Assembly (NCBI RefSeq): GCF_002592045.1
Contig: NZ_MEJG01000002.1
Location: 337,862-401,861 of the forward strand
Source: Parasaccharibacter apium
GTDB taxonomy: Bacteria > Pseudomonadota > Alphaproteobacteria > Acetobacterales > Acetobacteraceae
DNA length: 64,000 nt
Direction of reading: 5' to 3'
How positions within the stretch are numbered: the stretch's first letter is position 1; every line of letters starts with the position of its first letter. Positions 8,634-18,199 of the stretch are shown piece by piece. A model generated the notes under the pieces. The model was not told the origin of the DNA. It did not search any database and saw only the letters and a list, made by a program, of their open reading frames with translations. The translations under genes were made by a program, and so were the position numbers.

Positions 8634-9266
8634 TTATGGATGATTCCGATTCAAAAAACGGCGTTCATTTTCAGGTTCAAACGCTTCTTTTTGCTCTAAG
8701 CTATGAGCCGAAAATCCTTGTATTTCCTTATCTCCACCGGTCATATTGGCAGAAATACCAAGCTTATCTTGCGCTATAGGATGCGCCAGAAAAGACGATA
8801 CAATCGCCGTGCGCATATCCCCACTCCACAAAGCCATCTGGGCAGGGGAAAAAGCAGCGGAAGAGCAAGCTGGTAATGTGCCTGCAAAAGCATCATCAAG
8901 CAGAGAACCACGATCTTCAGCCTTTAAGGCTGTATAAGAGGTGCTAAAAAGATGCTGAGCGTAATCATTAAGAGAGGCTAGGCCCATCTCCCAAGCTTTT
9001 AAGTCAGTTGGGAGGTCGGCAAAACGCCACCCATCACCCGGCCCGGCGAGGGTTTTATCAATCATAACAGCAAGGTTAAGACGAACATCACCAAGCAGAG
9101 AGCTTTGTGGCAAAATATCATCGCAAACTTGCTCTAAACAATGAAAAGACGATGCAGAGAGATGCTCTCTCTTGCCTTGTTCATCCTCCATACGTTGTAA
9201 CAGCGCAGAGCGCGTGCGGGCTGATATATGGTCTGATTGAAGGAAATCAGGGGGTGTGCGTGGCAT
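8634..9266 (-). CDS. Gluconate 2-dehydrogenase subunit 3-like protein
   Basis: A 210-aa protein resembling the small 'subunit 3' (PF13618 type) that accompanies GMC dehydrogenases. The segment LEQVCDDILPQ, then VMIDKTLAGPGDGWRF, and the late HPIAQDKLGISANMTGG fit this family. Typical members carry a Tat signal; I see no twin-arginine motif or clear signal peptide at this N-terminus, which is odd if the enzyme is periplasmic. The ATG at 9266 has AGGAAAAG a few bases upstream. It is on the same strand as the GMC gene but 416 bp away across the origin-like spacer. Confidence 0.7.
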   Translation of the reverse strand: MPRTPPDFLQSDHISARTRSALLQRMEDEQGKREHLSASSFHCLEQVCDDILPQSSLLGDVRLNLAVMIDKTLAGPGDGWRFADLPTDLKAWEMGLASLNDYAQHLFSTSYTALKAEDRGSLLDDAFAGTLPACSSAAFSPAQMALWSGDMRTAIVSSFLAHPIAQDKLGISANMTGGDKEIQGFSAHSLEQKEAFEPENERRFLNRNHP

Positions 9267-9417
9267 GGTCTTTTCCTATAAGAAAGATGAAAAAAGTAAG
9301 AGAAGGCTTTACCCTATTGTCTCATCAGGAGATATAAGGGAATGAAATGCGAGGCCTTTTCTGGCAAGTGGGGGGTAAAACCCGTTTTTCAAGTTCTAAA
9401 AAAGCAGGAGACATAAG

Positions 9418-10527
9418 GTGACGGTTGAAATTAAGGTCCCTGTGCTTGGGGAGAGCCTAAATCAGGCAACCGTGGCACGTTGGCTCAAGCAGTCTGGTAC
9501 ATATGTACAGGCTGGGGAAACGATTTTAGAGCTAGAGACGGATAAAGTGACCCTAGATGTCCCCGCACCAGCGGCAGGGCAATTAACATATGACCTTGCC
9601 GAGGGCATTGATGTTGATGTCGGGCAGGTTGTTGCTCTTATTGATGAGACAGCACCACCACCGCGCGTTGCTCCAAAAGAGACGGTGGATGAACACGCCC
9701 CAGAGCCTGCGCTTGCGGTGGTTGATGATGCCCCACCGGCCTCTCCCGCCCCTCAAGAGGCTGTATCTGTGAAAGATGATAGGCAAGAGAAAGAACCTTT
9801 CATAGAGCATGTGGCTGAGGGGAATGAAGGAGAACGGCGCGTACCGATGAGCCGCCTTCGCCAAACCATCGCCCGTAATTTAAAGGCGGCGCAAAATAAC
9901 GCGGCTATTCTTACAACCTTTAATGAGGTTGATATGAGCGCGGTGAAGGAATTGCGCGCTCAATATCGGGATTTGTTTGAGAAAAAGCATGAAGGTGCCC
10001 GATTGGGCTTTATGTCCTTTTTTGCTCGCGCTGTTATAGGGGCTTTAAAGGATTATCCTATCCTAAATGCACAGATTGACGGCCAAGAGATTGTCTATCG
10101 GGATCATGTTAATCTTGGCATTGCTGTGGGAACAGAGCGCGGCTTGGTGGTGCCTGTTCTGCGTCATGCAGAGACGTTGAGCTTTGCGGAGCTAGAGAAA
10201 CGCATTGCCGATTATGGGAAACGGGCCCGTAAAGGTGGCCTTGCTCTTAAAGAGTTAGAAGGGGGGAGCTTTACCATCACGAATGGTGGAATCTTTGGTT
10301 CGTTGCTCTCCACGCCCATTCTTAATGCCCCGCAATCTGGGGTGTTGGGTATGCATGCAATTCAGGAGCGGCCTGTTGCCCGCAATGGGCAGGTGGTCAT
10401 CCGGCCTATGATGTATGTGGCCCTCTCTTACGATCATCGGCTTGTTGATGGACGTGAGGCCGTAAGCTTCCTCGTGCGGTTAAAAGAGTTGATTGAAGAC
10501 CCACGCCGTTTGCTTTTGGATATTTGA
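9418..10527 (+). CDS. sucB: 2-oxoacid dehydrogenase E2 (dihydrolipoyl succinyltransferase-like)
   Basis: E2 acyltransferase of a 2-oxoacid dehydrogenase complex, best matching the 2-oxoglutarate type. The 369-aa protein has a lipoyl domain (1-77) with the lipoylated Lys43 in ETDKVTLDV, a Pro/Ala/Glu-rich linker (78-138), and a catalytic domain starting at [16 protein letters not shown] with active-site H340RLVDG. It starts with GTG (RBS AGCAGGAG). The peripheral subunit-binding domain normally found between lipoyl and catalytic domains cannot be seen; the linker runs straight into the catalytic core. No sucA or lpd lies nearby. It is preceded by a short spacer and ended by a strong terminator. 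Confidence 0.88.
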   Translation: MTVEIKVPVLGESLNQATVARWLKQSGTYVQAGETILELETDKVTLDVPAPAAGQLTYDLAEGIDVDVGQVVALIDETAPPPRVAPKETVDEHAPEPALAVVDDAPPASPAPQEAVSVKDDRQEKEPFIEHVAEGNEGERRVPMSRLRQTIARNLKAAQNNAAILTTFNEVDMSAVKELRAQYRDLFEKKHEGARLGFMSFFARAVIGALKDYPILNAQIDGQEIVYRDHVNLGIAVGTERGLVVPVLRHAETLSFAELEKRIADYGKRARKGGLALKELEGGSFTITNGGIFGSLLSTPILNAPQSGVLGMHAIQERPVARNGQVVIRPMMYVALSYDHRLVDGREAVSFLVRLKELIEDPRRLLLDI

Positions 10528-10547
10528 CCCTAAGCTAATTGGTACAG

Positions 10548-10584
10548 AAAACCCCCTCTATTCTGATTGGATAGAGGGGGTTTT
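10548..10584. terminator. Bidirectional terminator after sucB
   Basis: A perfect 14-bp stem, AAAACCCCCTCTAT (10548-10561) with ATAGAGGGGGTTTT (10571-10584), and a 9-nt loop. It serves sucB on + and the DUF3597 gene on -. Confidence 0.92.
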
Positions 10585-10619
10585 GTTAGAGAGGTAAGGT
10601 TATAAGGGGGTGTTGGCTA

Positions 10620-10985
10620 TCAATGGCCCCAACCAGCGGGGATTTTGCCACCATTGTTAGCAAGCTCGGTGTAAACTTGCTTAATGAGCCATACATTCAT
10701 CGTGGCGGTATCGTTTTTATCGCCTGTATAATGCAGCTCATCAGCTAGGGACTGACGAGCCTGTAAGGAGCTGTCGAGCCCTAGGAGCTTGAGAAGATCA
10801 ACAATCGATTCTTTATAATTTAAAGGTTGTCCTGCCTTAGCAGCCAGCTCTTTTAGAACAGCATCTACATCGACTTGCGCAACAGAAGGCGTGGCAGATG
10901 GTGCAGCAGCTTCCGCAGGGGACGTGCCAAGCAGGCTTTTGGCAAAGTGCGAGACTTTGGAGACGATGTCGTTAAAAAGACCCAT
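10620..10985 (-). CDS. DUF3597 domain-containing protein
   Basis: A 121-aa soluble protein of unknown function. Residues 1-35 are a low-complexity Ala/Pro/Ser stretch after MGLFNDIVSKVSHFAKSLLG. From about residue 40 the DUF3597 core appears (VDAVLKELAAK, then SIVDLLKLLGLDSSLQARQ, LADELHYTGDKNDTATMNVWL, NGGKIPAGW). The family resembles a small peptidoglycan- or DNA-associated fold in some predictions, but no role is established. Monocistronic between ahcY and the sucB terminator. Confidence 0.85.
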   Translation of the reverse strand: MGLFNDIVSKVSHFAKSLLGTSPAEAAAPSATPSVAQVDVDAVLKELAAKAGQPLNYKESIVDLLKLLGLDSSLQARQSLADELHYTGDKNDTATMNVWLIKQVYTELANNGGKIPAGWGH

Positions 10986-11082
10986 GATGTAGTCCTTCCT
11001 TCAAATAGGCGTGAAAAGATTTTATCACGCCCCCTGCTTTCATATGAGATGAAGGCAGAGAGAGCATGATAAATGGCAGTGA

Positions 11083-12381
11083 TTAATACCGGTACAGGTC
11101 GTGCTTAAACGGCCCTGTTGGGGAAACACCGATATAATCAGCTTGCGCTTGTGTCATCTTAGAGAGAGTGGCTCCGACCTTTGCGAGATGCAAGGCAGCG
11201 ACTTTTTCATCAAGAATCTTTGGCAATGTGTACACTTTCCCCGCCTTATATTGGCCGGGTTTAGCGTTCCAAAGTTCAATCTGTGCAAGGGTTTGATTGG
11301 TAAAGGAGGCAGACATCACAAAAGAGGGATGACCTGTTGCATTACCAAGATTCACCAAACGCCCTTCAGAGAGGAGGATTAAGCGGCGGTTAGGGGCAAG
11401 CTCAATCTCATCAACCTGTGGTTTAATATTGGTCCATTTATGGTTGCGCAGAGCAGAGACCTGAATCTCACTATCAAAATGTCCGATATTGCAGACAATG
11501 GCCCGGTCTTTCATCTCACGCATATGCTCAATGGTGATGATGTCCTCATTACCGGTGCAGGTGACGAAAATATCCCCACGCGGAGCGGCATTTTCCATCG
11601 TGACGACTTCATACCCTTCCATAGCAGCTTGAAGGGCGCAGATTGGATCCACCTCTGTGACAAGCACACGGCAGCCAGCACTTCGCAGAGAGGCGGCAGA
11701 GCCTTTACCCACATCACCATAACCAGCCACGACAGCGACTTTGCCAGCCATCATAACATCAGTCCCGCGGCGGATGGCATCAACCAAGCTCTCGCGGCAC
11801 CCATAAAGGTTATCGAACTTCGATTTCGTCACGCTATCATTAACATTGATAGCAGGGACTTTCAGCAGCCCTTTGCGTTCCATCTCCCAAAGGCGATGCA
11901 CGCCTGTTGTGGTTTCTTCAGAGATACCGCGAACCTCTTTGAGAAGGTCGGGGTATTTTTCGTGCATGAGGGTTGTAAGGTCTCCCCCATCATCAAGGAT
12001 CATATTAGGTGTCCAGCCATCAGGGCCTTTGATGGTCTGCTCAATACACCAAATGAACTCCTCCTCATTCATCCCCTTCCACGCGAAAACGGGGATATTT
12101 GCTGCAGCAATGGCTGCGGCGGCTTGGTCTTGTGTGGAGAAGACATTGCAAGAGGACCAACGGACCGTTGCCCCAAGGGCGATGAGTGTCTCAATAAGGA
12201 CAGCGGTTTGAATGGTCATATGCAGGCAGCCAGCAATCCGCGCGCCTTTAAGCGGCTGGCTTTTGCCATATTCGGCACGCAGAGCCATCAGGCCCGGCAT
12301 TTCCCCTTCTGCGATGGAGATTTCCTTACGGCCCCAATCGGCAAGGGACATATCGCGGACTTTGTAATCCTGTTTACTCAT
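11083..12381 (-). CDS. ahcY: Adenosylhomocysteinase
   Basis: Cytosolic NAD+-dependent hydrolysis of S-adenosylhomocysteine to homocysteine and adenosine, closing the methyl cycle. The 432-aa protein shows the SAHH signatures [16 protein letters not shown] and [16 protein letters not shown], the NAD Rossmann motif [19 protein letters not shown], and ends in the conserved [10 protein letters not shown]. Length is typical. The 227 bp upstream before the CorA gene contains no recognisable SAH or SAM riboswitch. The DUF3597 gene lies 97 bp downstream on the same strand. Confidence 0.97.
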   Translation of the reverse strand: MSKQDYKVRDMSLADWGRKEISIAEGEMPGLMALRAEYGKSQPLKGARIAGCLHMTIQTAVLIETLIALGATVRWSSCNVFSTQDQAAAAIAAANIPVFAWKGMNEEEFIWCIEQTIKGPDGWTPNMILDDGGDLTTLMHEKYPDLLKEVRGISEETTTGVHRLWEMERKGLLKVPAINVNDSVTKSKFDNLYGCRESLVDAIRRGTDVMMAGKVAVVAGYGDVGKGSAASLRSAGCRVLVTEVDPICALQAAMEGYEVVTMENAAPRGDIFVTCTGNEDIITIEHMREMKDRAIVCNIGHFDSEIQVSALRNHKWTNIKPQVDEIELAPNRRLILLSEGRLVNLGNATGHPSFVMSASFTNQTLAQIELWNAKPGQYKAGKVYTLPKILDEKVAALHLAKVGATLSKMTQAQADYIGVSPTGPFKHDLYRY

Positions 12382-12608
12382 TTATTGTTCCTCAGCTTTT
12401 TGCTGTTTTTGGACCTCATAACTTATAGAGTGTTGCACAAGCGGTGGGAAGGAGAGGTTACTAAGAGTTTCTGTTAGAAAATAAGCCTCCCTATATTGCG
12501 TCCTATTTAGCAACGTGTCAGAGAACAGGGCACGCTTTTCTTTGGCGTGGTTTTATTCCTCCTCTAGGAGGGGAGGTCCGTTGGCTTTGGTCCAGGTTAA
12601 AAACTGTA

Positions 12609-13709
12609 ATGGGGGTGGTTATGCCCGACAATACTGTTCCAAATTTTTCCTTTACAGTGCTGGACCCTGCTTTAAAGGAAGCTCATTCCGTCCCACGCAT
12701 TAAGGGGCTTGTTTGGGCGATTGAGGCTGTGCCGGGGAAGGGCATCACCCCGTTGGAGGCTGATGAGGTCCAACGTATTTTGCAATCTCCCGGTGTGGGA
12801 GACCCAGAAAATGATGTGTTGTTAGAGGCTAACTCATGGTGTTGGCTGCATTTTGATACGGTTCATCGCTCTGCACGCAGCCATGTGGGGCGTTTGCCTG
12901 GTATGCCAGAAGATGTTGGCATGATGTTAGCAGAGACGGATTACGGCATTGCGTTGGAAGCCGCGGATGATACGGTTTGGGGGGCCTTACCGGCTTTTGA
13001 TGATGCGTTAGCGGAGGAAGACCGTGAGATTTGTGCATGGCGGTTTGCGATGCGGCAAAATTTGCTCATCACCACACGCCGTACGCCTATCCCTGTTTTA
13101 GGCTCGGCTTATCGGTCCTTGCAGACACAAGGTGTCCCACGTAATCCCGCTGGGGTTATAGACCGTGTTTTGAGGGATTTTACTGGGACGGTACGCCGCC
13201 AACTGGGCCAGCTTGATGATGAATTAGACCGCGCGGAAGATGTCCTCTTAGCTATTGAGCATGGCTCCGACCTTGGGCATCTCGGTGGGATTGTAGGTAA
13301 AGTGCGCCGCCGTGCGACAGAGCTGCGGCGCGTTGTCATGCCGATTGACCGTGTATTGCGTGATGAAGATCTCGACCTCCCCGATTGGGCAGAGGATGAT
13401 TTGCGCGACCGTGCCGAGCGGCAGATTCATGCTGCGTTGGATGACCTCATCGCTTTGCAAGACCGCGCGCGCTCGCTGCAAGATGAGCTTGCCTCTAGTC
13501 AAGCTGAAGAAACAAACCGCCGCCTGTGCATCGTCTCTATTGTGACGACCCTTATGCTCCCTGCTACATTAGTAACGGGCTTCTTTGGGATGAATACTGG
13601 CGGTATGTTTTTAGCCTCTGGTGGGTTAGGCACCATCTTTGCTGGTGGGCTATGTGTGGCTGCTATGGCCGTGACCTTTATTTTTATGAAAATTGCTCGG
13701 TTATTTTAA
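12609..13709 (+). CDS. CorA/ZntB-family divalent cation transporter
   Basis: Inner-membrane pentameric channel/transporter, 366 aa. A long cytoplasmic domain with extended helices (residues 150-300, rich in Arg/Glu/Asp/Leu) is followed by two C-terminal transmembrane helices. The pore motif is GFFGMNTGG (GMN near residue 330). The periplasmic loop is MNTGG rather than the classic MNPEN-like loop of CorA, which points to the ZntB side of the family, so Zn2+ or another metal may be the substrate. Start at 12609 or at the ATG 12621; neither has a strong RBS. A perfect GGAG-containing hairpin lies upstream at about 12558-12571. Confidence 0.82.
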   Translation: MGVVMPDNTVPNFSFTVLDPALKEAHSVPRIKGLVWAIEAVPGKGITPLEADEVQRILQSPGVGDPENDVLLEANSWCWLHFDTVHRSARSHVGRLPGMPEDVGMMLAETDYGIALEAADDTVWGALPAFDDALAEEDREICAWRFAMRQNLLITTRRTPIPVLGSAYRSLQTQGVPRNPAGVIDRVLRDFTGTVRRQLGQLDDELDRAEDVLLAIEHGSDLGHLGGIVGKVRRRATELRRVVMPIDRVLRDEDLDLPDWAEDDLRDRAERQIHAALDDLIALQDRARSLQDELASSQAEETNRRLCIVSIVTTLMLPATLVTGFFGMNTGGMFLASGGLGTIFAGGLCVAAMAVTFIFMKIARLF

Positions 13710-14031
13710 AAAACATAGAAACAGCCTATGTTTTGGGAATAGTTTGATATATTTTTATTATAATTGAAATAACGATAGGATGTTATTGAAAATCATTCTC
13801 ATAAGAAAAGCTGATTATCTTACATAAGAGATAGTTATGAAACGATATTGTGTCTTTTTTTAAAGAAAAAGGGGATAGACAGTATCCTCAAACTTGCTTA
13901 GCCTCTTTAACCAAGGGTTGGTACCGGGGTAAATTGGGACTGTTTATTAGAGAAACAGGATTAATCATTTTCCTTTTTCCGTAGGTACTACCTATTTTCT
14001 GACATCAGATAGTAAGGAAGGAGTCCTTTAA
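13710..14031 (+). other. AT-rich regulatory spacer upstream of the catalase gene
   Basis: No ORF of note. It holds a Fur/Irr-like palindrome (next entry), two GTAC-containing short repeats (about 13920 and 13985), and a strong RBS (AAGGAAGGAG) directly before the catalase ATG. No terminator for the CorA gene is evident. Confidence 0.5.
13787..13801. promoter_or_regulatory. Fur/Irr-like operator upstream of the catalase gene
   Basis: TGAAAATCATTCTCA is a 7-1-7 inverted repeat with one mismatched pair, close to the Fur core TGATAAT-N-ATTATCA. It lies 231 bp before the catalase start. Iron-dependent control of catalase is plausible, but a single site read by eye is weak evidence. Confidence 0.4.
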
Positions 14032-15474
14032 ATGTCTGATAAAAACATCATTCGCACAACAGCTGGTGCCCCTTGGGTAAGCAATCAGGACAGTAAATCT
14101 GCTGGTCCTCGTGGTCCGTTGCTGCTGGAAAATTATCAGCTAATTGAAAAGCTGGCTCATCAGAACCGTGAGCGTATCCCAGAGCGTACCGTCCATGCCA
14201 AGGGTGTTGGTGCTCATGGGACATTGACTGTCACAAAGGACATCACGAAATACACATGTGCGTCTCTTTTCTCCAAGGTTGGGAAAAAGACGGAGATGTT
14301 CTTGCGGGCTTCCACCGTTGCTGGTGAGCGCGGGGCTGCTGATGCCGAGCGTGACGTACGCGGTTGGGCGCTGAAGTTCTATACCGATGACGGTAACTGG
14401 GATTTGGTGGGTAATAACACGCCGGTCTTCTTCATCCGTGATCCGATCAAGTTCCCGGACTTCATCCATACGCAAAAGCGTCATCCACGCACCAATCTGC
14501 GCTCTGCTACAGCGATGTGGGACTTCTGGTCTCTTAGCCCAGAGAGCTTGCATCAGGTCACTATCCTGATGTCTGATCGTGGTATCCCTAAAGGCATCCG
14601 TAACATGAACGGGTATGGCAGCCATACCTATTCCATGTGGAATGCGAAAGGTGAGCGCTTCTGGGTGAAGTTCCACTTCAAGACCCAGCAAGGTCATGAG
14701 TTCTACACAACTGAGGAAGCGGCCGAGGTTGTTGCTAAGACCCGTGAATCCACACAAGAAGACCTGTATGAGAACATCGAGAAGGGGAACTTCCCCAAAT
14801 GGACGTTCTATATCCAGGTGATGGAAGAAGAAGAGGCCGAGCGCGTCAACTTTAATCCGTTTGATGTAACCAAGGTTTGGTCTCATAAGGATTATCCGTT
14901 GATTGAGGTTGGTGAGCTAGAGCTTAACCGCAACCCAGAGAATTACTTCGCTGAGGTTGAGCAGGCTTCGTTCTCTCCATCCAATATTGTGCCGGGTATT
15001 GGTTTCTCTCCTGATCGTATGTTGCAGGGGCGTATCTTCGCCTATGCAGATGCGCATCGCTACCGTGTTGGGACGCATTATGAGGCATTGCCGATTAACC
15101 GTCCTAAAATCAAGGTGAAGAATTATCATCTTGATGGGCCGATGCTTCATGATGTGCCAAAGCGTGGCGATGGCGATTATTATGAGCCAAACTCCTTTGG
15201 TGGCCCGGTAGAGGATTTAGCAGCGATGGAGCCGCCGTTGCGTGTTAGTGGGGATGCCACCTATTACGAGCATCGTAAGGATGGTGACGACTTCGCTCAG
15301 CCGCGTGCTTTGTTCCATCTGTTTGATGCGGGGCAGAAGCAGCGTCTGTTCAACAATATCGCAGGGGCTATGGCTGGTGTGCCGCAAAATATCATCGACC
15401 GTCAGCTTGCTCTGTTTGAGAAGGTTGACCCTGCCTATGCCGAAGGGGTCCGTAAGGCTCTAAAAGGCTGCTAA
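14032..15474 (+). CDS. katA: Haem catalase, small-subunit (clade 3) type
   Basis: Decomposes H2O2 to water and O2. The 480-aa length fits the small-subunit monofunctional catalases. Catalytic His55 ([11 protein letters not shown]) and Asn128 ([11 protein letters not shown]) are present. The proximal haem ligand is Tyr338 in [14 protein letters not shown]. The start has an excellent RBS (AAGGAAGGAG). Codon use is noticeably richer in optimal C/G-ending codons than in the neighbours, which suggests high expression. It is transcribed alone with its own terminator. Confidence 0.96.
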   Translation: MSDKNIIRTTAGAPWVSNQDSKSAGPRGPLLLENYQLIEKLAHQNRERIPERTVHAKGVGAHGTLTVTKDITKYTCASLFSKVGKKTEMFLRASTVAGERGAADAERDVRGWALKFYTDDGNWDLVGNNTPVFFIRDPIKFPDFIHTQKRHPRTNLRSATAMWDFWSLSPESLHQVTILMSDRGIPKGIRNMNGYGSHTYSMWNAKGERFWVKFHFKTQQGHEFYTTEEAAEVVAKTRESTQEDLYENIEKGNFPKWTFYIQVMEEEEAERVNFNPFDVTKVWSHKDYPLIEVGELELNRNPENYFAEVEQASFSPSNIVPGIGFSPDRMLQGRIFAYADAHRYRVGTHYEALPINRPKIKVKNYHLDGPMLHDVPKRGDGDYYEPNSFGGPVEDLAAMEPPLRVSGDATYYEHRKDGDDFAQPRALFHLFDAGQKQRLFNNIAGAMAGVPQNIIDRQLALFEKVDPAYAEGVRKALKGC

Positions 15475-15504
15475 GCTGGTTTAAGCGCCTACGCTAAACT
15501 AGGG

Positions 15505-15542
15505 AAAAGCCCTCTGCGTATATAACGCAGGGGGTTTTTTTT
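15505..15542 (+). terminator. Terminator of the catalase gene
   Basis: Stem CCCTCTGCGT / ACGCAGGGGG with a 5-nt loop, followed by a run of eight T. Confidence 0.85.
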
Positions 15543-16218
15543 ATGTGTGGATATGGATGATGAAGGTAGAGGCAAGGGAGGGATCATCACCTTGTTGTAA
15601 GGTGATGACATCTTGTTGTCCGGCGGGGAGTTGCCCAAGGCGTGTTAATTCAGCAAGATTTTTAGGAAGGGGAATGTCAATCTCTCCAATATGGAGATGG
15701 AAGGGCACCTCTGATGAAAAATGAGCTGCACCAACAGCATGTTGATTTAATGCGCGTATCTCGGCTTGGTTTTGGTCGATGAGGCGTGCAAGCCCTTTAT
15801 AGCTCTCTATCGTTAAGGGGAGAAAAGGATATGCTTCTTCTTGACGATTTACCGTAAAATCAAGCGTATTCGCTTTATCTGTAAGGGTAAGCCAATGGTG
15901 GTTTGTTTCGGTATTACGGAGGGTTATTACACCATGATCCGTAGGTGTAAGCTCACTCTCTGGTAGTGGAAAGGGCAGAGAGATGCGTTTGTGAAACCGC
16001 GCTTTAAGAGCATCTGCCGTCTCATATGATAAGACCGGGGCTGAAAGCGTCTCATTAAGACGCATCATAAGCCCTGGAAGTTGATGCACATTAAAAGGTT
16101 GAAGGATAATCTCATCAGCGAGGCTATCATGCCCCATTATCTGACCTGTTGCGCCAAGGAGATAGAGATTATGTGTAATCATTGGTGCAGCTTTGTCAGA
16201 TATAGGGTCATGAAGCAT
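15541..16218 (-). CDS. Hypothetical protein, unrecognised
   Basis: A 225-aa soluble acidic protein I do not recognise. No signal peptide or membrane segment is visible. Regularly spaced short hydrophobic stretches and many Thr/His residues suggest a mostly beta fold (for example VITLRNTETNHHWLTLTDKA, and the ending VITLQQGDDPSLASTFIIHI). An in-frame Met13 is an alternative start. It lies convergent to the catalase gene, with its stop immediately after the catalase terminator, and 95 bp downstream of the pirin gene on the same strand. It could therefore be co-transcribed with pirin. Coding is supported by a long open frame without competing frames. Confidence 0.6.
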   Translation of the reverse strand: MLHDPISDKAAPMITHNLYLLGATGQIMGHDSLADEIILQPFNVHQLPGLMMRLNETLSAPVLSYETADALKARFHKRISLPFPLPESELTPTDHGVITLRNTETNHHWLTLTDKANTLDFTVNRQEEAYPFLPLTIESYKGLARLIDQNQAEIRALNQHAVGAAHFSSEVPFHLHIGEIDIPLPKNLAELTRLGQLPAGQQDVITLQQGDDPSLASTFIIHIHT

Positions 16219-16313
16219 AAATTAATCCTGTTGCAACGCACTATAGGCTTATAGGTTTCACGGGAAACATTCTAGATGAAACCATAAAATCGTCTCATGT
16301 GGTAGGTTTGGGA

Positions 16314-17015
16314 TTAGGCGATTGTATCGACTAAAATCACTTCTGTATCCTCTAAGGCTTTTATCGTTATAGCATCTTGTTGGGCGATGGCGGCTCCAGC
16401 GCGGGATGTGATGCTTTGCCCATTAAGGAGAAGGCTGCCCTTAGCGGGGACGAGATAGCCCAGCCGGTCTTTCCCTAATTGATAGCGGATATCGTGACCT
16501 TTTTGTAAATTGAAGCCAACCACACGGGCATCTGCGTGGATAGGTAAAGCCCCCTCGTCCTCAGTATAGCCGGAGGCGAGGATGCTCATTTGGCTTGTTT
16601 GGTCATTTTTGGGAAAATGACGCGTCCCCCAGGAGGGCGCATGACCTTTGGATGTGGGGATGATCCATATTTGGAATATTTTGGTAGGGATGGCCTCAAG
16701 ATTATATTCACTATGGAATATCCCTGTCCCAGCAGACATCACTTGTACATCACCAGCTTCCGTCCGGCCGCTATTGCCGAGGCTATCTTTATGGGTAATA
16801 GCCCCTTCACGCACATAGGTGATGATCTCCATATCCCGATGAGGGTGGGTGTCAAACCCGGTACCAGGGGCGATAACATCATCATTCCATACGCGGAGAT
16901 GACCCCAATTCATACGCTTAGGGTCCATATATTGAGCAAAGGAAAAATGATGATGGGCGTCTAACCACCCGTGATCGGCATGACCTAATGTTGCAAAAGG
17001 ACGATTCTCAATCAT
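16314..17015 (-). CDS. Pirin family protein (YhhW-like bicupin)
   Basis: Two-domain cupin of 233 aa. The N-terminal cupin carries the metal-binding pattern DTHPHRDMEIITYVREG and GTGIFHSEYN; the second cupin is degenerate. The best-studied relative, E. coli YhhW, has quercetin 2,3-dioxygenase activity in vitro, but the physiological role of pirins is unclear. The gene is divergent from a LysR regulator with a 150-bp shared spacer, and wrbA follows the regulator. This LysR/pirin/quinone-reductase arrangement recurs in proteobacteria and suggests a response to quinones or electrophiles. Confidence 0.92.
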   Translation of the reverse strand: MIENRPFATLGHADHGWLDAHHHFSFAQYMDPKRMNWGHLRVWNDDVIAPGTGFDTHPHRDMEIITYVREGAITHKDSLGNSGRTEAGDVQVMSAGTGIFHSEYNLEAIPTKIFQIWIIPTSKGHAPSWGTRHFPKNDQTSQMSILASGYTEDEGALPIHADARVVGFNLQKGHDIRYQLGKDRLGYLVPAKGSLLLNGQSITSRAGAAIAQQDAITIKALEDTEVILVDTIA

Positions 17016-17165
17016 GATGTTGATACTCCCTCATTAATAGATGGAGGGACTGTAGGATGTGGTAAAGATGCTTTATATAGAAAGAAATGAAAGATTTCGT
17101 TTCCATAAAAGATAGCTTTTTAGTTTTGCTTTTGGTTGTGCTTAATATGAAGGATATAAGAGATT

Positions 17166-18095
17166 ATGAAATTACCAGACTTTGAAGCATGGGCTATTTT
17201 TGCCAAAGTGGCTGAATATGGCTCTTTTTCGCAGGCAGCGAAGGAACTGCAACTCTCCCCGCCGACTATCTCTAAAGCGGTGAGTCGCTTAGAGCAGTCT
17301 TTAGGTGTGTCGTTATTTAACCGCAATTCTCGGCATATATCTATCACACAAGCTGGGCATATGGTGTTGGAGCGGGCAAATCGCATCTTTTTAGAAGCGG
17401 AGTTGGCAGAGGCTGAAGCGCGTGGGGGGAAGGTTCAGCCTTCTGGTCTTATTAAAATAGCAGCTCCTACGATTTTCGGCATTCGGCATATTTCCCCTAT
17501 TCTCCCTTCATTTTTGAAAGAATATCCAGAAATTGACCTTATGGTTAATTTTAGTGATTCTTTTGTGGATCTGATTGCCGAAGGTTATGACCTTGCAATT
17601 CGTATTACGCGGCTAGCTGATTCCGCGCTAACTGCGCGGAAGTTGTGTACCGTGCGGCGGTTGCTTGTTGCAGCCCCTTCCTATGCGGCCTCTTTAGGGG
17701 GGATAACACACCCACGGGATTTAGAAGGCCAAAAGAGCTTTATTTATAGCAATGGTGTGGCACCGGGGATGATTCGCCTTATGGGGGAGGGGGCGCATAA
17801 AGGGGAGGTTTATATGCTCTCCCAAAAGGCGCGCCTTCAATCAGATAATGTAGAGGGTTTTCGCCCGGCTTTAGAAGCAGGGTTAGGCTTTAGTCTTTTA
17901 CCAGAGTTTTTAGTAAGTGACGCGTTGAAGGCAGGGCGATTGGTGGGGCTTCTCCCCGGTTGGCATGTGGAGGATGTAGGGTTGTATCTTGTCACAACGG
18001 GGCGGGCTTTGCGCCCACAACGCGTTACGTTGTTGATGGAGCATCTCATACGCCATTTTGAAGCTCCTTCATGGCGGAATAATAGGGAAAGCTGA
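17166..18095 (+). CDS. LysR-family transcriptional regulator
   Basis: A 309-aa regulator with a winged helix-turn-helix in residues about 5-65 (SFSQAAKELQLSPPTISKAV, RLEQSLGVSLFNR) and a LysR substrate-binding domain from about residue 90. It is divergent from pirin and upstream of wrbA, so it most likely controls both; the 150-bp spacer 17016-17165 would hold the operator. An inducer cannot be inferred. It belongs to the large DsdC/CrgA-like group. Confidence 0.93.
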   Translation: MKLPDFEAWAIFAKVAEYGSFSQAAKELQLSPPTISKAVSRLEQSLGVSLFNRNSRHISITQAGHMVLERANRIFLEAELAEAEARGGKVQPSGLIKIAAPTIFGIRHISPILPSFLKEYPEIDLMVNFSDSFVDLIAEGYDLAIRITRLADSALTARKLCTVRRLLVAAPSYAASLGGITHPRDLEGQKSFIYSNGVAPGMIRLMGEGAHKGEVYMLSQKARLQSDNVEGFRPALEAGLGFSLLPEFLVSDALKAGRLVGLLPGWHVEDVGLYLVTTGRALRPQRVTLLMEHLIRHFEAPSWRNNRES

Positions 18096-18199
18096 AAAGC
18101 TTCCTTTCCGTTTTTGTTCTATGCGCGTTAAGGGCTGTGCGTTAGTGTGCGGGGTGAGATGCCTTCTAATGGAGAAGGCCACGCGGGAGGTGGCATAAT

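Noticed and set aside
11440..12477. 345-codon open frame on the + strand antisense to ahcY
   Set aside because: It lies wholly across the well-supported ahcY gene, shows no family similarity and has odd composition; it is an out-of-frame shadow.
12382..12608. Possible SAH or SAM riboswitch before ahcY
   Set aside because: The conserved cores of known classes were not found in the upstream sequence; only an unrelated hairpin near 12558-12571 is present.
14140..14886. 248-codon frame on the - strand inside the catalase gene
   Set aside because: Antisense shadow of a clearly identified gene with strongly biased codons.
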